Positions 25,780 to 32,418 of a stretch of 39,887 bases of DNA are shown one piece after another. This stretch comes from Acidimicrobiales bacterium. GTDB taxonomy: Bacteria; Actinomycetota; Acidimicrobiia; Acidimicrobiales; JAHEJN01. Location: the NCBI GenBank assembly GCA_024638845.1, contig JAHEJN010000003.1, forward strand, positions 1 to 39,887, written 5' to 3'. Position 1 is the first letter of the stretch, and each line of letters begins with the position of its first letter. A program made the translations under genes and the position numbers. The notes under the pieces were generated by a model. That model saw nothing but the letters and a program-made list of their open reading frames with translations, was not told where the DNA came from and searched no databases.

Positions 25780-25827
25780 GAAATTGGTTTACAGCGGCCC
25801 ACATGTGGACCCTGAGAAACCGATTTC
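25780..25827. promoter_or_regulatory. 48-bp concentric interrupted palindrome upstream of the selenoprotein gene
   Basis: Outer arms GAAATTGGTTT (25780-25790) and AAACCGATTTC (25817-25827) pair over 10 of 11 bases. The inner 16-bp near-palindrome GGCCCACATGTGGACC (25796-25811) has the same centre, 25803.5. It lies 7 nt after the glnR-like stop and 4 nt before a TAGGGT hexamer (25832-25837). It could be an operator for the selenoprotein gene or a terminator of glnR; no T-run follows. Confidence 0.55.
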
Positions 25828-25845
25828 GATCTAGGGTCGGCGGGA

Positions 25846-26382
25846 ATGGCTTGGATTTCGACGATCTCCGACGATGACGCCGACGACGAACTGGTGGCTC
25901 TCTTCGACCGGGTTCGTGATCGACACACCGGTCGGGTCGACAACATCATGGCGATCCACTCGTTGAACCCGGCCGGCCTCGCCGCCCACGACGGGTTGTA
26001 CTCGTCGGCAATGGCCGGCACCGCCACACTGCGCAAGGTCGAGCGGGAGATGATCGCCCTCGTCGTGTCGCAGGTGAACGACTGCCACTATTGAGTCACC
26101 CATCATCGCCGCGGTCTGCGGCGCCTGCTCAACGACGACAGCCTGGCCGACGACGTCGAGTCCGACTGGCGCAAAGCCGATCTGGCACCGAAGCGGCGGG
26201 TGATGCTCACCTACGCCGACAAGCTCACCCGAACGCCGGGGGCGATGGTCGACGCCGACGTCGAAGCGCTGCGCGACGTGGGCTTCGACGATCGCGACAT
26301 CCTCGACATCTGCGAGGTCGTCGCCTACTACGCGTACGCCAATCGCATCGCCGACGGCCTGGGCGTACCGGTGGAGGGCTAG
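25846..26382 (+). CDS. AhpD-like peroxidase-related selenoprotein (UGA at codon 83 read as Sec)
   Basis: Read through TGA at 26092-26094, this frame gives a 178-residue protein. The N-terminal half (MAWISTISDDDADDELVALF, DNIMAIHSLNPAGLAAHDGL, LRKVEREMIALVVSQ) leads into NDCHYUVTHH. The C-terminal half (RRVMLTYADKLTRTPGAMVDADVEAL, ICEVVAYYAYANRIADGLG) completes a carboxymuconolactone decarboxylase/AhpD fold. Family members have N-x-C-x-Y-C-x3-H, so the TGA replaces the second redox cysteine. A hairpin with GGUCU loop starts 12 nt downstream, and tRNA-Sec, SelA and SelB are in the window. Likely role: thiol- or selenol-based hydroperoxide reduction in the cytoplasm. TAGGGT 8 nt before the ATG suggests a leaderless message. 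A simple gene call would give two fragments, 25846-26094 and about 26200-26382. Confidence 0.9.
26092..26123 (+). promoter_or_regulatory. bacterial SECIS element (UGA codon plus hairpin)
   Basis: After the UGA come 12 nt, then the stem CGCCGC (26107-26112), loop GGUCU (26113-26117) and stem GCGGCG (26118-26123). The six base pairs are all G-C. The loop is the same as the SelB-binding apical loop of E. coli fdhF mRNA as I remember it, and the distance from UGA is similar. The element lies inside the coding sequence, as bacterial SECIS elements do. Confidence 0.85.
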
Positions 26383-26546
26383 CTGTCGTCGGGGTAGGCG
26401 AGGCCGAGCAGCTCGCTGCCTTCGTGCCTGGCGTCGACCTCGGCGTTCAGTGACCAGCCGAACACTGCGGTGACCAGCAACGAGCCGATGAGGAAGATCA
26501 CGGGGAACACCAGGAGGACAACGATGATGACAACGGTTCCGTCCAT
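26379..26546 (-). CDS. small single-pass membrane protein, 55 residues
   Basis: The sequence MDGTVVIIVVLLVFPVIFLIGSLLVTAVFGW is an N-terminal transmembrane helix. It is followed by a polar tail (SLNAEVDARHEGSELLGLAYPDDS). It converges on the selenoprotein gene, and the two stop codons overlap through a shared CTAG. It starts 4 nt after the ridA-like stop, so the two are probably cotranscribed. The family is not recognised. Confidence 0.6.
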   Translation of the reverse strand: MDGTVVIIVVLLVFPVIFLIGSLLVTAVFGWSLNAEVDARHEGSELLGLAYPDDS

Positions 26547-26550
26547 GACC

Positions 26551-26904
26551 CTAGTTTGCCCCAACTCGGGCCCAGGCCTCGATCTCGACGCGAGCGCCCA
26601 GCGGTAGGGCAGCAACGGCGATGGCGCTGCGCGCCGGCCGATGGTCGCCGAAGGCCGCGATGTAGTGCTCGTTCATCTCGGCGTAGTCGTCCATGCTCAC
26701 GAGGAAGACGGTGGTCTTGATCACCTGGTCGAGGGCGGCGCCCTCGGTGGCCAGGAGGTCGCGCAGGTTGGTGAGCGCCTGGTCGACCTGCTCGCCGACC
26801 GACCCGTCGACGAGGGAACCGTCGCGTAGTGCTATCTGGCCCGAACACACGAGCCAGCCATCGGTACGCACGATGGGGGTGTACGGGCCTACGGGTTTGG
26901 TCAT
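26551..26904 (-). CDS. RidA (YjgF/YER057c) family enamine/imine deaminase-like protein
   Basis: This 117-residue protein begins MTKPVGPYTPIVRTDGWLVCSGQIAL. It contains QVDQALTNLRDLLATEGAALDQVIKTTVFL and ends RSAIAVAALPLGARVEIEAWA, the familiar RidA pattern including the conserved Arg of the active site (PARSA) and the late Glu. RidA hydrolyses reactive enamines and imines formed by PLP enzymes. TAGCGT lies 7 nt upstream of the ATG (26917-26912), again fitting a leaderless transcript. It is 34 nt downstream of the Mo-hydroxylase gene. Confidence 0.88.
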   Translation of the reverse strand: MTKPVGPYTPIVRTDGWLVCSGQIALRDGSLVDGSVGEQVDQALTNLRDLLATEGAALDQVIKTTVFLVSMDDYAEMNEHYIAAFGDHRPARSAIAVAALPLGARVEIEAWARVGAN

Positions 26905-26938
26905 GGCGCCGACGCTACCTCGCCGACGGGCACTGGGG

Positions 26939-28471
26939 TCAACGATCGGTCGGCCACGACGGGGGCACGCCCCGGTGCAGCCAGGTGGCCGCGGCCACCG
27001 CGGCGAAGACGGCGTCGGACCCGTTCACCGGTTCGCCCGGTGTCGGGTCGATCTCGATCTCGATACGCGGCGTCTCCGTGGCTCGAACCACGCCGAAGGA
27101 CCGAATCGTGAGGTCGTGGATCTCGCCATCGTCACCGACCGCGATGCCCTCGCTGGTCACCCAGCTGTAGCCCATGTGGGCCGCGCCGATGCAATACGAC
27201 CGCAAGACCACCTCGTCGAGCACATCACCACATGCCACGCGCACCCGTATTGCGCCATCGTCCACCTCCGCCTCGGCCCGGCCGGTACCAGGGCCCTGCA
27301 CGGTGCCGACTTCACCGCGGGCCCCGGCGAGCAGGGCGACCGCTTCGGCCCATCCAGCCGCCCGCAGGGCAGCCGAGGTCGGAGGACCGACCACGTCGAC
27401 CTCCTCGACGGTCAGATGGGGCGCAACGGCGTGAATCGCCTCGGCGATGCCCGCCGTGCGAGCCACAGTGATGCAGCCGGTGCCACCGGGATGGGCGCCA
27501 CCCGCAACGGGCGGACGCTTGGGCCCGACGCGCACGACGTCCTCACGCGACAGCACGACCCTGACCGCCCGATCGTGTTCGTCGGCCAGCCGCCTGGCCA
27601 CCTCGCCCAGCCGGGATTCGACCTTGCCCCCGAATGCTCCACCGGTGCCGAGCACCGATCGGGGCTCGCCACCGGGTTCACACCACGAGGCATCGGTCTC
27701 GAGGTAGGCGGGTTCGACCCAGCTGGTGCGCAACGACGCGGTCCATTCCCCTGCCGGAAGCTCCAGCGGCGGTGTCGCCTTCACCGTCGACCGGCGACCC
27801 TGCACCTTGCCCGCGGCCTGGCGGGCCTCGGGCAGCGTCTCGGCGACGACCCATCCGCCCTGGCCATCGGGCACCGCCACCAGCGCGCCGCTGGGTGCGG
27901 ACTCGTCGGCGAAGTTGCCCGCGCCGAGCGCCACGTTCGGACCGACGGCCTGCGGTGAGCGCCCCTCGATCAACGCCCGTTGCTCGGCCGCGGCGATGTC
28001 GCGCCCGTCGGCCGCCTTCCCGTACGCCGCGTAGGCGTCGAGCACCGTCTGCCAGCCCGTGCAACGGCAGAGGTGCGCATGGAGGGCTCTCGCCACCAAG
28101 GGATCATCAGGAGCGATGCCGTCACGACGAAGCCGCTCGAAACGCATGATGATCCCCGGCGTGCAGTAGCCGCACTGGCTGCCACCGGTGGCGAAGAACG
28201 CCTCACCCCACGCCCGGCGTACCTCGTCGTCGAGACCGGCGATGGTGGTGATCTCGCGACCGGCGAGCCGGCGAACGGGTGTGACGCAGCCCACGCGGGG
28301 CTGGCCGTCGATCATCACCGTGCAGCACCCACATTGACCCTGCGGGCTGCATCCCGCCTTCGCCGCTCGCACGTCGAGCTGTTCTCGCAAGGCGGCCAGC
28401 AGCGTACCGTCGGCATCGACGCTCACCGCGGTGCCGTCGACGACGAGCGGTACCTGCCGAGGAGTGGTCAC
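26939..28471 (-). CDS. compact molybdenum hydroxylase: [2Fe-2S] domain fused to a short Mo-binding domain
   Basis: This 510-residue protein joins two parts of the xanthine dehydrogenase family. Residues 1-155 are a complete small subunit: plant-type [2Fe-2S] motif CSPQGQCGCC (41-50), then GGSQCGYCTPGIIM and LCRCTGWQTV for the second cluster. The rest resembles the molybdopterin large subunit, with GTGGAFGGKVE and a late PGEPVNGSDAVFAAVAAA. It is only about 350 residues where CoxL/XdhB-type subunits have 750 or more, and no separate FAD subunit is adjacent. The GTG start (VTTPRQVPLVVDG) has TACCCT 7 nt upstream. The substrate is unknown; whether the short domain still binds Mo-cofactor cannot be decided by eye. 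Confidence 0.8.
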   Translation of the reverse strand: MTTPRQVPLVVDGTAVSVDADGTLLAALREQLDVRAAKAGCSPQGQCGCCTVMIDGQPRVGCVTPVRRLAGREITTIAGLDDEVRRAWGEAFFATGGSQCGYCTPGIIMRFERLRRDGIAPDDPLVARALHAHLCRCTGWQTVLDAYAAYGKAADGRDIAAAEQRALIEGRSPQAVGPNVALGAGNFADESAPSGALVAVPDGQGGWVVAETLPEARQAAGKVQGRRSTVKATPPLELPAGEWTASLRTSWVEPAYLETDASWCEPGGEPRSVLGTGGAFGGKVESRLGEVARRLADEHDRAVRVVLSREDVVRVGPKRPPVAGGAHPGGTGCITVARTAGIAEAIHAVAPHLTVEEVDVVGPPTSAALRAAGWAEAVALLAGARGEVGTVQGPGTGRAEAEVDDGAIRVRVACGDVLDEVVLRSYCIGAAHMGYSWVTSEGIAVGDDGEIHDLTIRSFGVVRATETPRIEIEIDPTPGEPVNGSDAVFAAVAAATWLHRGVPPSWPTDR

Positions 28472-28478
28472 CGGGGCA

Positions 28479-28488
28479 AGGGTACGGT
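28479..28488. promoter_or_regulatory. overlapping divergent -10 boxes
   Basis: AGGGTACGGT reads TACGGT on the plus strand (28483-28488), 7 nt before the ATG of the Tat lipoprotein. It reads TACCCT on the minus strand (28484-28479), 7 nt before the GTG of the Mo-hydroxylase. The two hexamers share TA at 28483-28484. Only 24 nt separate the start codons, so both messages would be leaderless and the promoters mutually exclusive. Confidence 0.6.
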
Positions 28489-28495
28489 CGAGTCG

Positions 28496-29377
28496 ATGAT
28501 CTCGGCCCTGCCCCCCGTCAGTCGTCGTGCGTTTCTCACCGGTGGCCTGGCCGCGGCCCTGGCCACCGCGTGCGGGTCTTCCGGCTCGGGACCCGCGGCG
28601 CTGTTCCTCCAACCGGGATTTGCCGACGGCCTTCGCGCACCAGCGTTCCTCGTGGCCGGGCGAGAGCAGCGAGTGCCGATCTTCCTGGCCGACGACAGTG
28701 GGCGACCACTCCCGCCGGACGAGACGCCGACCGATCTGGCCGTGCGCATCCTTCGCGATGGCGAAGTGGTCGACAGCCAGGTACTTCCCGCCCGTAGCCG
28801 CGGCATCTTCGTGCCCCACTACTCGCCCCTCATCGCGGTCGACGAGCCGGGTGCCTACGAGGCCAATGCGGAGATCGACGGGCAATTCGTCGGGTTCGAG
28901 TTCCTCGTGGCCGACGCGAGGACGGTGCCCTACCTCGGGATCGGCGATCGCCTCATCACCACGCCGACGGCGACCACCGACGACCCGCTCGGTGTCGAGC
29001 CACTGTGTACCTACCTGCCCGATCCGTGTCCGTTCCACGACACGTCGCTCGACGCCGCCATCGCGTCGGGTCGTCCGGTCGTGTTGCTCATCGCGACACC
29101 CGCCTTCTGTCAGACAACGATCTGCGGACCGGTCGTGGAGATGATGATCGAACGACTGGCGACCCGGCCCGACGTGGCCACGGTCCACGCCGAGGTCTGG
29201 AAGAACGAGCAGGTGGTGCTCACTCCCGACGGTACGACCGACGTGGTGCAGACCTATCAGCTCGGCCACGAGCCCGCGCTCTGGGTGGCCGAGCCGGGGG
29301 GAATCGTGCGCGACCGTCTCGACTTCGCGTGGGATCTCGACGAGTTCGACGAGGCATTGGCCTCGGCTGGGATCTAG
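28496..29377 (+). CDS. Tat-exported lipoprotein with thioredoxin-like domain
   Basis: This 293-residue protein opens with a twin-arginine signal and lipobox: PPVSRRAFLTGGLAAALATACGSSG. The middle is a beta-rich, Ig-like region (FLVAGREQRVPIFLADDSGRPL, GAYEANAEIDGQFVGFEFLV). The C-terminal 110 residues resemble a thioredoxin fold: GRPVVLLIATPAFCQTTICGPVVEMM, then VHAEVWKNEQ, and PALWVAEPGGIVRDRLDF. The redox pair is C-x4-C and not the usual C-x2-C. It diverges from the Mo-hydroxylase gene with overlapping promoters, but a functional link is unproven. It should be anchored outside the membrane. Confidence 0.78.
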   Translation: MISALPPVSRRAFLTGGLAAALATACGSSGSGPAALFLQPGFADGLRAPAFLVAGREQRVPIFLADDSGRPLPPDETPTDLAVRILRDGEVVDSQVLPARSRGIFVPHYSPLIAVDEPGAYEANAEIDGQFVGFEFLVADARTVPYLGIGDRLITTPTATTDDPLGVEPLCTYLPDPCPFHDTSLDAAIASGRPVVLLIATPAFCQTTICGPVVEMMIERLATRPDVATVHAEVWKNEQVVLTPDGTTDVVQTYQLGHEPALWVAEPGGIVRDRLDFAWDLDEFDEALASAGI

Positions 29378-29387
29378 CTGCCGGGGT

Positions 29388-29708
29388 CTAGCTGAACGAC
29401 TGACCGCAGCCGCAGGTGCGCTGGGCGTTGGGGTTGTCGATGGCGAAGCCCGCGTCGTTGAGGCCGTCCTTGTAGTCGAGGGTGGCACCCTCGAGCAACA
29501 TGGCGCTCGACGGGTCGACCACGACGTTCACACCGTGGTACTCGACGGTGACATCGTCGGCGGCCTTGTCGGTGTCGAAGTACATCTCGTAGCTGAATCC
29601 CGAGCAACCACCGGGACGAACCGCGACCCGCAGGGCGAGGGTCTCGTCGCCTTCGGCCTTGATGAGCTGGCCGACCTTGGTGGCGGCTGAGTCGGTGAGA
29701 GCAATCAC
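29388..29708 (-). CDS. erpA: iron-sulfur cluster insertion protein, ErpA/IscA (HesB) family
   Basis: This 106-residue A-type carrier starts VIALTDSAATKVGQLI and contains the three ligand cysteines in RPGGCSGFSYEM and RTCGCGQSFS. It delivers [Fe-S] clusters to apoproteins. GAGGAG (29720-29715) lies 6 nt before the GTG start, a clear ribosome-binding site. It diverges from the Mrp/ApbC gene, another Fe-S carrier, so the two probably form a small Fe-S assembly locus. The IscA versus ErpA distinction is not certain. Confidence 0.88.
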   Translation of the reverse strand: MIALTDSAATKVGQLIKAEGDETLALRVAVRPGGCSGFSYEMYFDTDKAADDVTVEYHGVNVVVDPSSAMLLEGATLDYKDGLNDAGFAIDNPNAQRTCGCGQSFS

Positions 29709-29819
29709 GGAAGTCTCCTCGATCGGTTCTGTGCGCCAGCCAACCTCTGTGGCCGCAGGACTATTCCTGCAGTGTAGCGCGGTCGATTCCGCCGCCGTCC
29801 ACGCCGATATCCTCGAACC

Positions 29820-31007
29820 ATGACATCTGTCGAGGAGATCATGAACCTGTTGCGGGGAGTCATCGACCCCGAGCTCGGTTCCGACATCGTCGAGCTGGGA
29901 ATGGCCAAGGGCGCCACCATCGACGACGACGGCCTCGTCACCGTGATCATCGCCCTGACCACGTCGGGTTGCCCCCTGCGCGGTCAGATCCAGAAGGACG
30001 TCAAGGCCCGGCTCGCGAATCTGCCCGGCGTCACGAAGGTCGAGATCCAGTGGTCCGAGCTCAACCAGGAGGAGAAGGCCGCCGCCATGTCCCGGGCTCG
30101 CTTCAACGTCAGCCAGGACGCGCCCGACACCGAGATCTCCGCCACCACCAAGGTCATCATGGTCGCCTCCGGCAAGGGTGGTGTCGGCAAGTCGTCGGTC
30201 ACGGTGAACCTTGCGGCCGGGCTCGCCAACAGGGGGTTCACCGTCGGTGTGCTCGACGCCGACATCTGGGGATTCTCGGTGCCCCGCATGCTCGGCGTCG
30301 AAGGCCGACTCGAGGGCGTTCCCGGCGAGAAGAAGATCCTGCCGAACGAGCGTGTCGTGGGCGAGGGCCGGTTGAAGATCGTGTCGATGGGCTTCCTCGT
30401 CGATCAGGAGGAGAGTGCGCTGATGTGGCGCGGTCTCATCCTCAATCGGGCCGTGCAGCACTTCCTCGAAGACGTGCGCTGGGGCGAGCTCGACTATCTG
30501 CTCATCGACATGCCGCCAGGTACCGGCGATGTGCAGATGGGCTTGGCCAAGCTGTTGCCCCGCAGCGAGATGATCATCGTCACCACGCCCGCGCGCAGCG
30601 CCCAGAAGGTCGCGGCCCGAGCCGCGAGCATGGGCCGGAAGAACTACTTGCGCATCGTGGGCGTGATCGAGAACATGACCAACTTCGTCACCCCCGACGG
30701 CGAGGAGTACGCCATCTTCGGATCGGGTGGCGGCGAAGAGCTGGCAGCCGACGTCGGTGTGCCCCTCCTCGGGCGGGTCCCCATCGACAGCGCCGTTGCC
30801 GACGGCGGCGACAACGGCCAGCCGACGGTGCTGGGTTCGGGTCCGGCCGCCGATGCGCTCAATCAGATCGTCGATCTCATCGTGGCCGAGGCGGTACCAC
30901 CCACCGAGATGGCAGGCTGCAGCGCTCGCATCGTCGAGGCCGTTCAGGCGGCGATGGCCGGACCGTCCGATCTCCCTGCCGCCGAGGTCACCGTCGACTT
31001 CGGCTGA
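29820..31007 (+). CDS. Mrp/ApbC-type Fe-S cluster carrier ATPase
   Basis: This 395-residue protein has an N-terminal MIP18/DUF59 domain (LLRGVIDPELGSDIVELGM, TSGCPLRGQIQKDV). It is followed by a P-loop ATPase with the deviant Walker A VASGKGGVGKSSVTVNLAAGLA, DADIWGFSVPRML and LIDMPPGTGDVQM. The usual C-terminal CxxC of Mrp proteins is not evident; single cysteines occur at GCPL and GCSA. TATCCT lies 6 nt before the ATG. A role in Fe-S cluster delivery is family knowledge. Confidence 0.9.
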   Translation: MTSVEEIMNLLRGVIDPELGSDIVELGMAKGATIDDDGLVTVIIALTTSGCPLRGQIQKDVKARLANLPGVTKVEIQWSELNQEEKAAAMSRARFNVSQDAPDTEISATTKVIMVASGKGGVGKSSVTVNLAAGLANRGFTVGVLDADIWGFSVPRMLGVEGRLEGVPGEKKILPNERVVGEGRLKIVSMGFLVDQEESALMWRGLILNRAVQHFLEDVRWGELDYLLIDMPPGTGDVQMGLAKLLPRSEMIIVTTPARSAQKVAARAASMGRKNYLRIVGVIENMTNFVTPDGEEYAIFGSGGGEELAADVGVPLLGRVPIDSAVADGGDNGQPTVLGSGPAADALNQIVDLIVAEAVPPTEMAGCSARIVEAVQAAMAGPSDLPAAEVTVDFG

Positions 31008-31028
31008 GCGGGTTGCAGGTCGGCCCGG

Positions 31029-31877
31029 CTAGGCCAGGCGGTAGATACCCGCCTTCGCCTTGATCTTGCCGTCGGTCTTGAGCTTGGCCAGATGCGCTTC
31101 GATCGTGCCGGCGCCGAGCGTGTGCAACTCGCCGGTCGGCGAGTCGTACACCAGGTCGGTGATGGCATCGACGGTGGCCGGTTCGAGTGAACCGACCGCG
31201 TCGAGCACCGCGACCTCACGGGCCAGGCGGTGGTCGATGAGCGCCTGAATCGCGGCCTTGGGCTCCTCGATGATGTAGCCGTGGCCAGGGGCGATCCGCT
31301 GGAGCCTGAGCTTCTGCATCGCTGCGAGCGACGCCAGGTAGTCGGCCATGTTGCCCTCTGGCGGCACGACCGCCATCGACGACCCCTCGACCAGCAGGTC
31401 ACCGGTGAACAACAGCTTCTCCTCGGGCAGCTCGAGACACATCGCCTCGGGCCCGGTGCCCGGCGTGTAGTGCACCTTGAGGCGGAACTCGGTACCTACG
31501 AGGGTGTAGCCGTCCTTGACGGTCTCGTCGACGTCGATACCCGAGAGCTTCGGTGTGGCGAGGATGTTGGCCCCGGTCTCGGCCCGGAGCGCTTCGGCCC
31601 CTGCGGCATGCTCGGGACGGCTGGTGGTGAGCATGATCCAGCGGATGCGGTCGCCGCCGCACCCGGTGATCGACCGGCGGTGCGACTTGTCGTCGGGGCC
31701 GGGATCGATCACGACGATCTCGTCGATCCCGACGAGATAGGTGTTGGTGCCGATACCGGTGCGGGCCGAGGGATTGGTCGCGAGAATGCGCCGAACGAGG
31801 GGGCTCAGGGCGCGGGCCACGCCGGGGATGATCTCCTCGCGTACCTCCTCCTCGACGTCGTCGATCATGGTCTCCAT
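31029..31877 (-). CDS. metallo-beta-lactamase-fold protein with degenerate metal site
   Basis: This 282-residue protein follows the LACTB2-like hydrolase layout: TGIGTNTYLVGIDEIVVIDPGP, TPGTGPEAMCLELPEEKLLFTGD, NMADYLASLAAMQKL, IAPGHGYIIEEP, and a C-terminal winged-helix-like region (LAKLKTDGKIKAKAGIYRL). The signature HxHxDH is replaced by TTSRPEH at residues 84-90, leaving only the last His. The later TPGH becomes TPGT at about residue 141. It may therefore lack hydrolase activity or bind metal differently. The ATG at 31877 is chosen and sits inside the 3' end of fxsA (13-nt overlap); MIDDVEEE three codons later is an alternative. Confidence 0.82.
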   Translation of the reverse strand: METMIDDVEEEVREEIIPGVARALSPLVRRILATNPSARTGIGTNTYLVGIDEIVVIDPGPDDKSHRRSITGCGGDRIRWIMLTTSRPEHAAGAEALRAETGANILATPKLSGIDVDETVKDGYTLVGTEFRLKVHYTPGTGPEAMCLELPEEKLLFTGDLLVEGSSMAVVPPEGNMADYLASLAAMQKLRLQRIAPGHGYIIEEPKAAIQALIDHRLAREVAVLDAVGSLEPATVDAITDLVYDSPTGELHTLGAGTIEAHLAKLKTDGKIKAKAGIYRLA

Positions 31878-32353
31878 TCTCGCAATCCTTCTGGGTCGTC
31901 GGGATTCTGTTGTTCGCGGCCGTCGACGTCGACGACCGATCCGCCGGGGCCGGTTCCGTGCGGGCCGGGCCACGTACCGGCGGTGAAAGTGGCCACTCGG
32001 CCGGTGAACCGGCGCTTGAGCAGGACGCGGACCGGCCGGCGGGTGGGCGGCAGCAAGAGGAGGAGCCCGGTGGCGTCGGTGACGAAGCCGGGCGTGAGCA
32101 TCAGGGCGCCGGCGAAGAGGACGAGGCCACCGTCGATCAGCTCGTCGGCAGGCACGCGGCCCACGGCGAGCTGCTGTTGGATGCGGCCGATGATCGAGAG
32201 GCCCTGGTGGCGCACGAGCCACGCGCCGACGATGCTCACGAGGATGAGCAGCGCGAGGGTGTCGAGCACGCCGATGCCACTGGCGACCTGCACGATGACG
32301 TACAGCTCGACGATGGGAATCACGAGAAAGGCGAGAAGCAGGAACCCGAACAC
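31865..32353 (-). CDS. fxsA: FxsA family membrane protein
   Basis: This 162-residue protein has the FxsA core. Hydrophobic segments (FGFLLLAFLVIPIVELYVIVQVASGIG, LALLILVSIVGAWLVRHQG) lead to ADELIDGGLVLFAGALMLTPGFVTDATGLLLLLPPTRRPVR. The C-terminal tail is polar. In E. coli FxsA relieves exclusion of phage T7 by the F plasmid; its native role is unknown. The GTG start has TAGACT 10 nt upstream. It diverges from selA with 65 bp between start codons. Confidence 0.88.
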   Translation of the reverse strand: MFGFLLLAFLVIPIVELYVIVQVASGIGVLDTLALLILVSIVGAWLVRHQGLSIIGRIQQQLAVGRVPADELIDGGLVLFAGALMLTPGFVTDATGLLLLLPPTRRPVRVLLKRRFTGRVATFTAGTWPGPHGTGPGGSVVDVDGREQQNPDDPEGLREWRP

Positions 32354-32418
32354 AACGGCGCCCAGTCTACGGGGATGCGGCTCGGGCCCCGCCCTGCGGG
32401 TGCCCTACGCTGTCGCAG

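Noticed and set aside
26092-26094. TGA as a true stop, leaving a 82-residue protein and a dead downstream fragment
   Set aside because: The downstream frame is intact and family-like, the TGA falls exactly on the redox cysteine codon, a SECIS-like hairpin follows at the right distance, and selA, selB and selC are present.
26379-26382. Overlap of the selenoprotein and small membrane protein stops as an assembly artefact
   Set aside because: CTAG is palindromic and gives TAG on both strands; convergent genes in compact genomes often share it.
26939-28471. Mo-hydroxylase as a selenium-dependent enzyme linked to the sel genes
   Set aside because: There is no in-frame TGA. Labile-selenium hydroxylases need specific accessory genes that are not visible here, so proximity alone is not evidence.
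28496-29377. Tat lipoprotein as a second selenoprotein
   Set aside because: Its redox region FCQTTICGP is encoded by normal cysteine codons and the frame has no internal TGA.
28472-29488. Minus-strand open frame extending the Mo-hydroxylase upstream to 29488
   Set aside because: It is antisense to the Tat lipoprotein gene, has a shadow-type composition, and precedes a clear GTG start with a normal [2Fe-2S] N-terminus.
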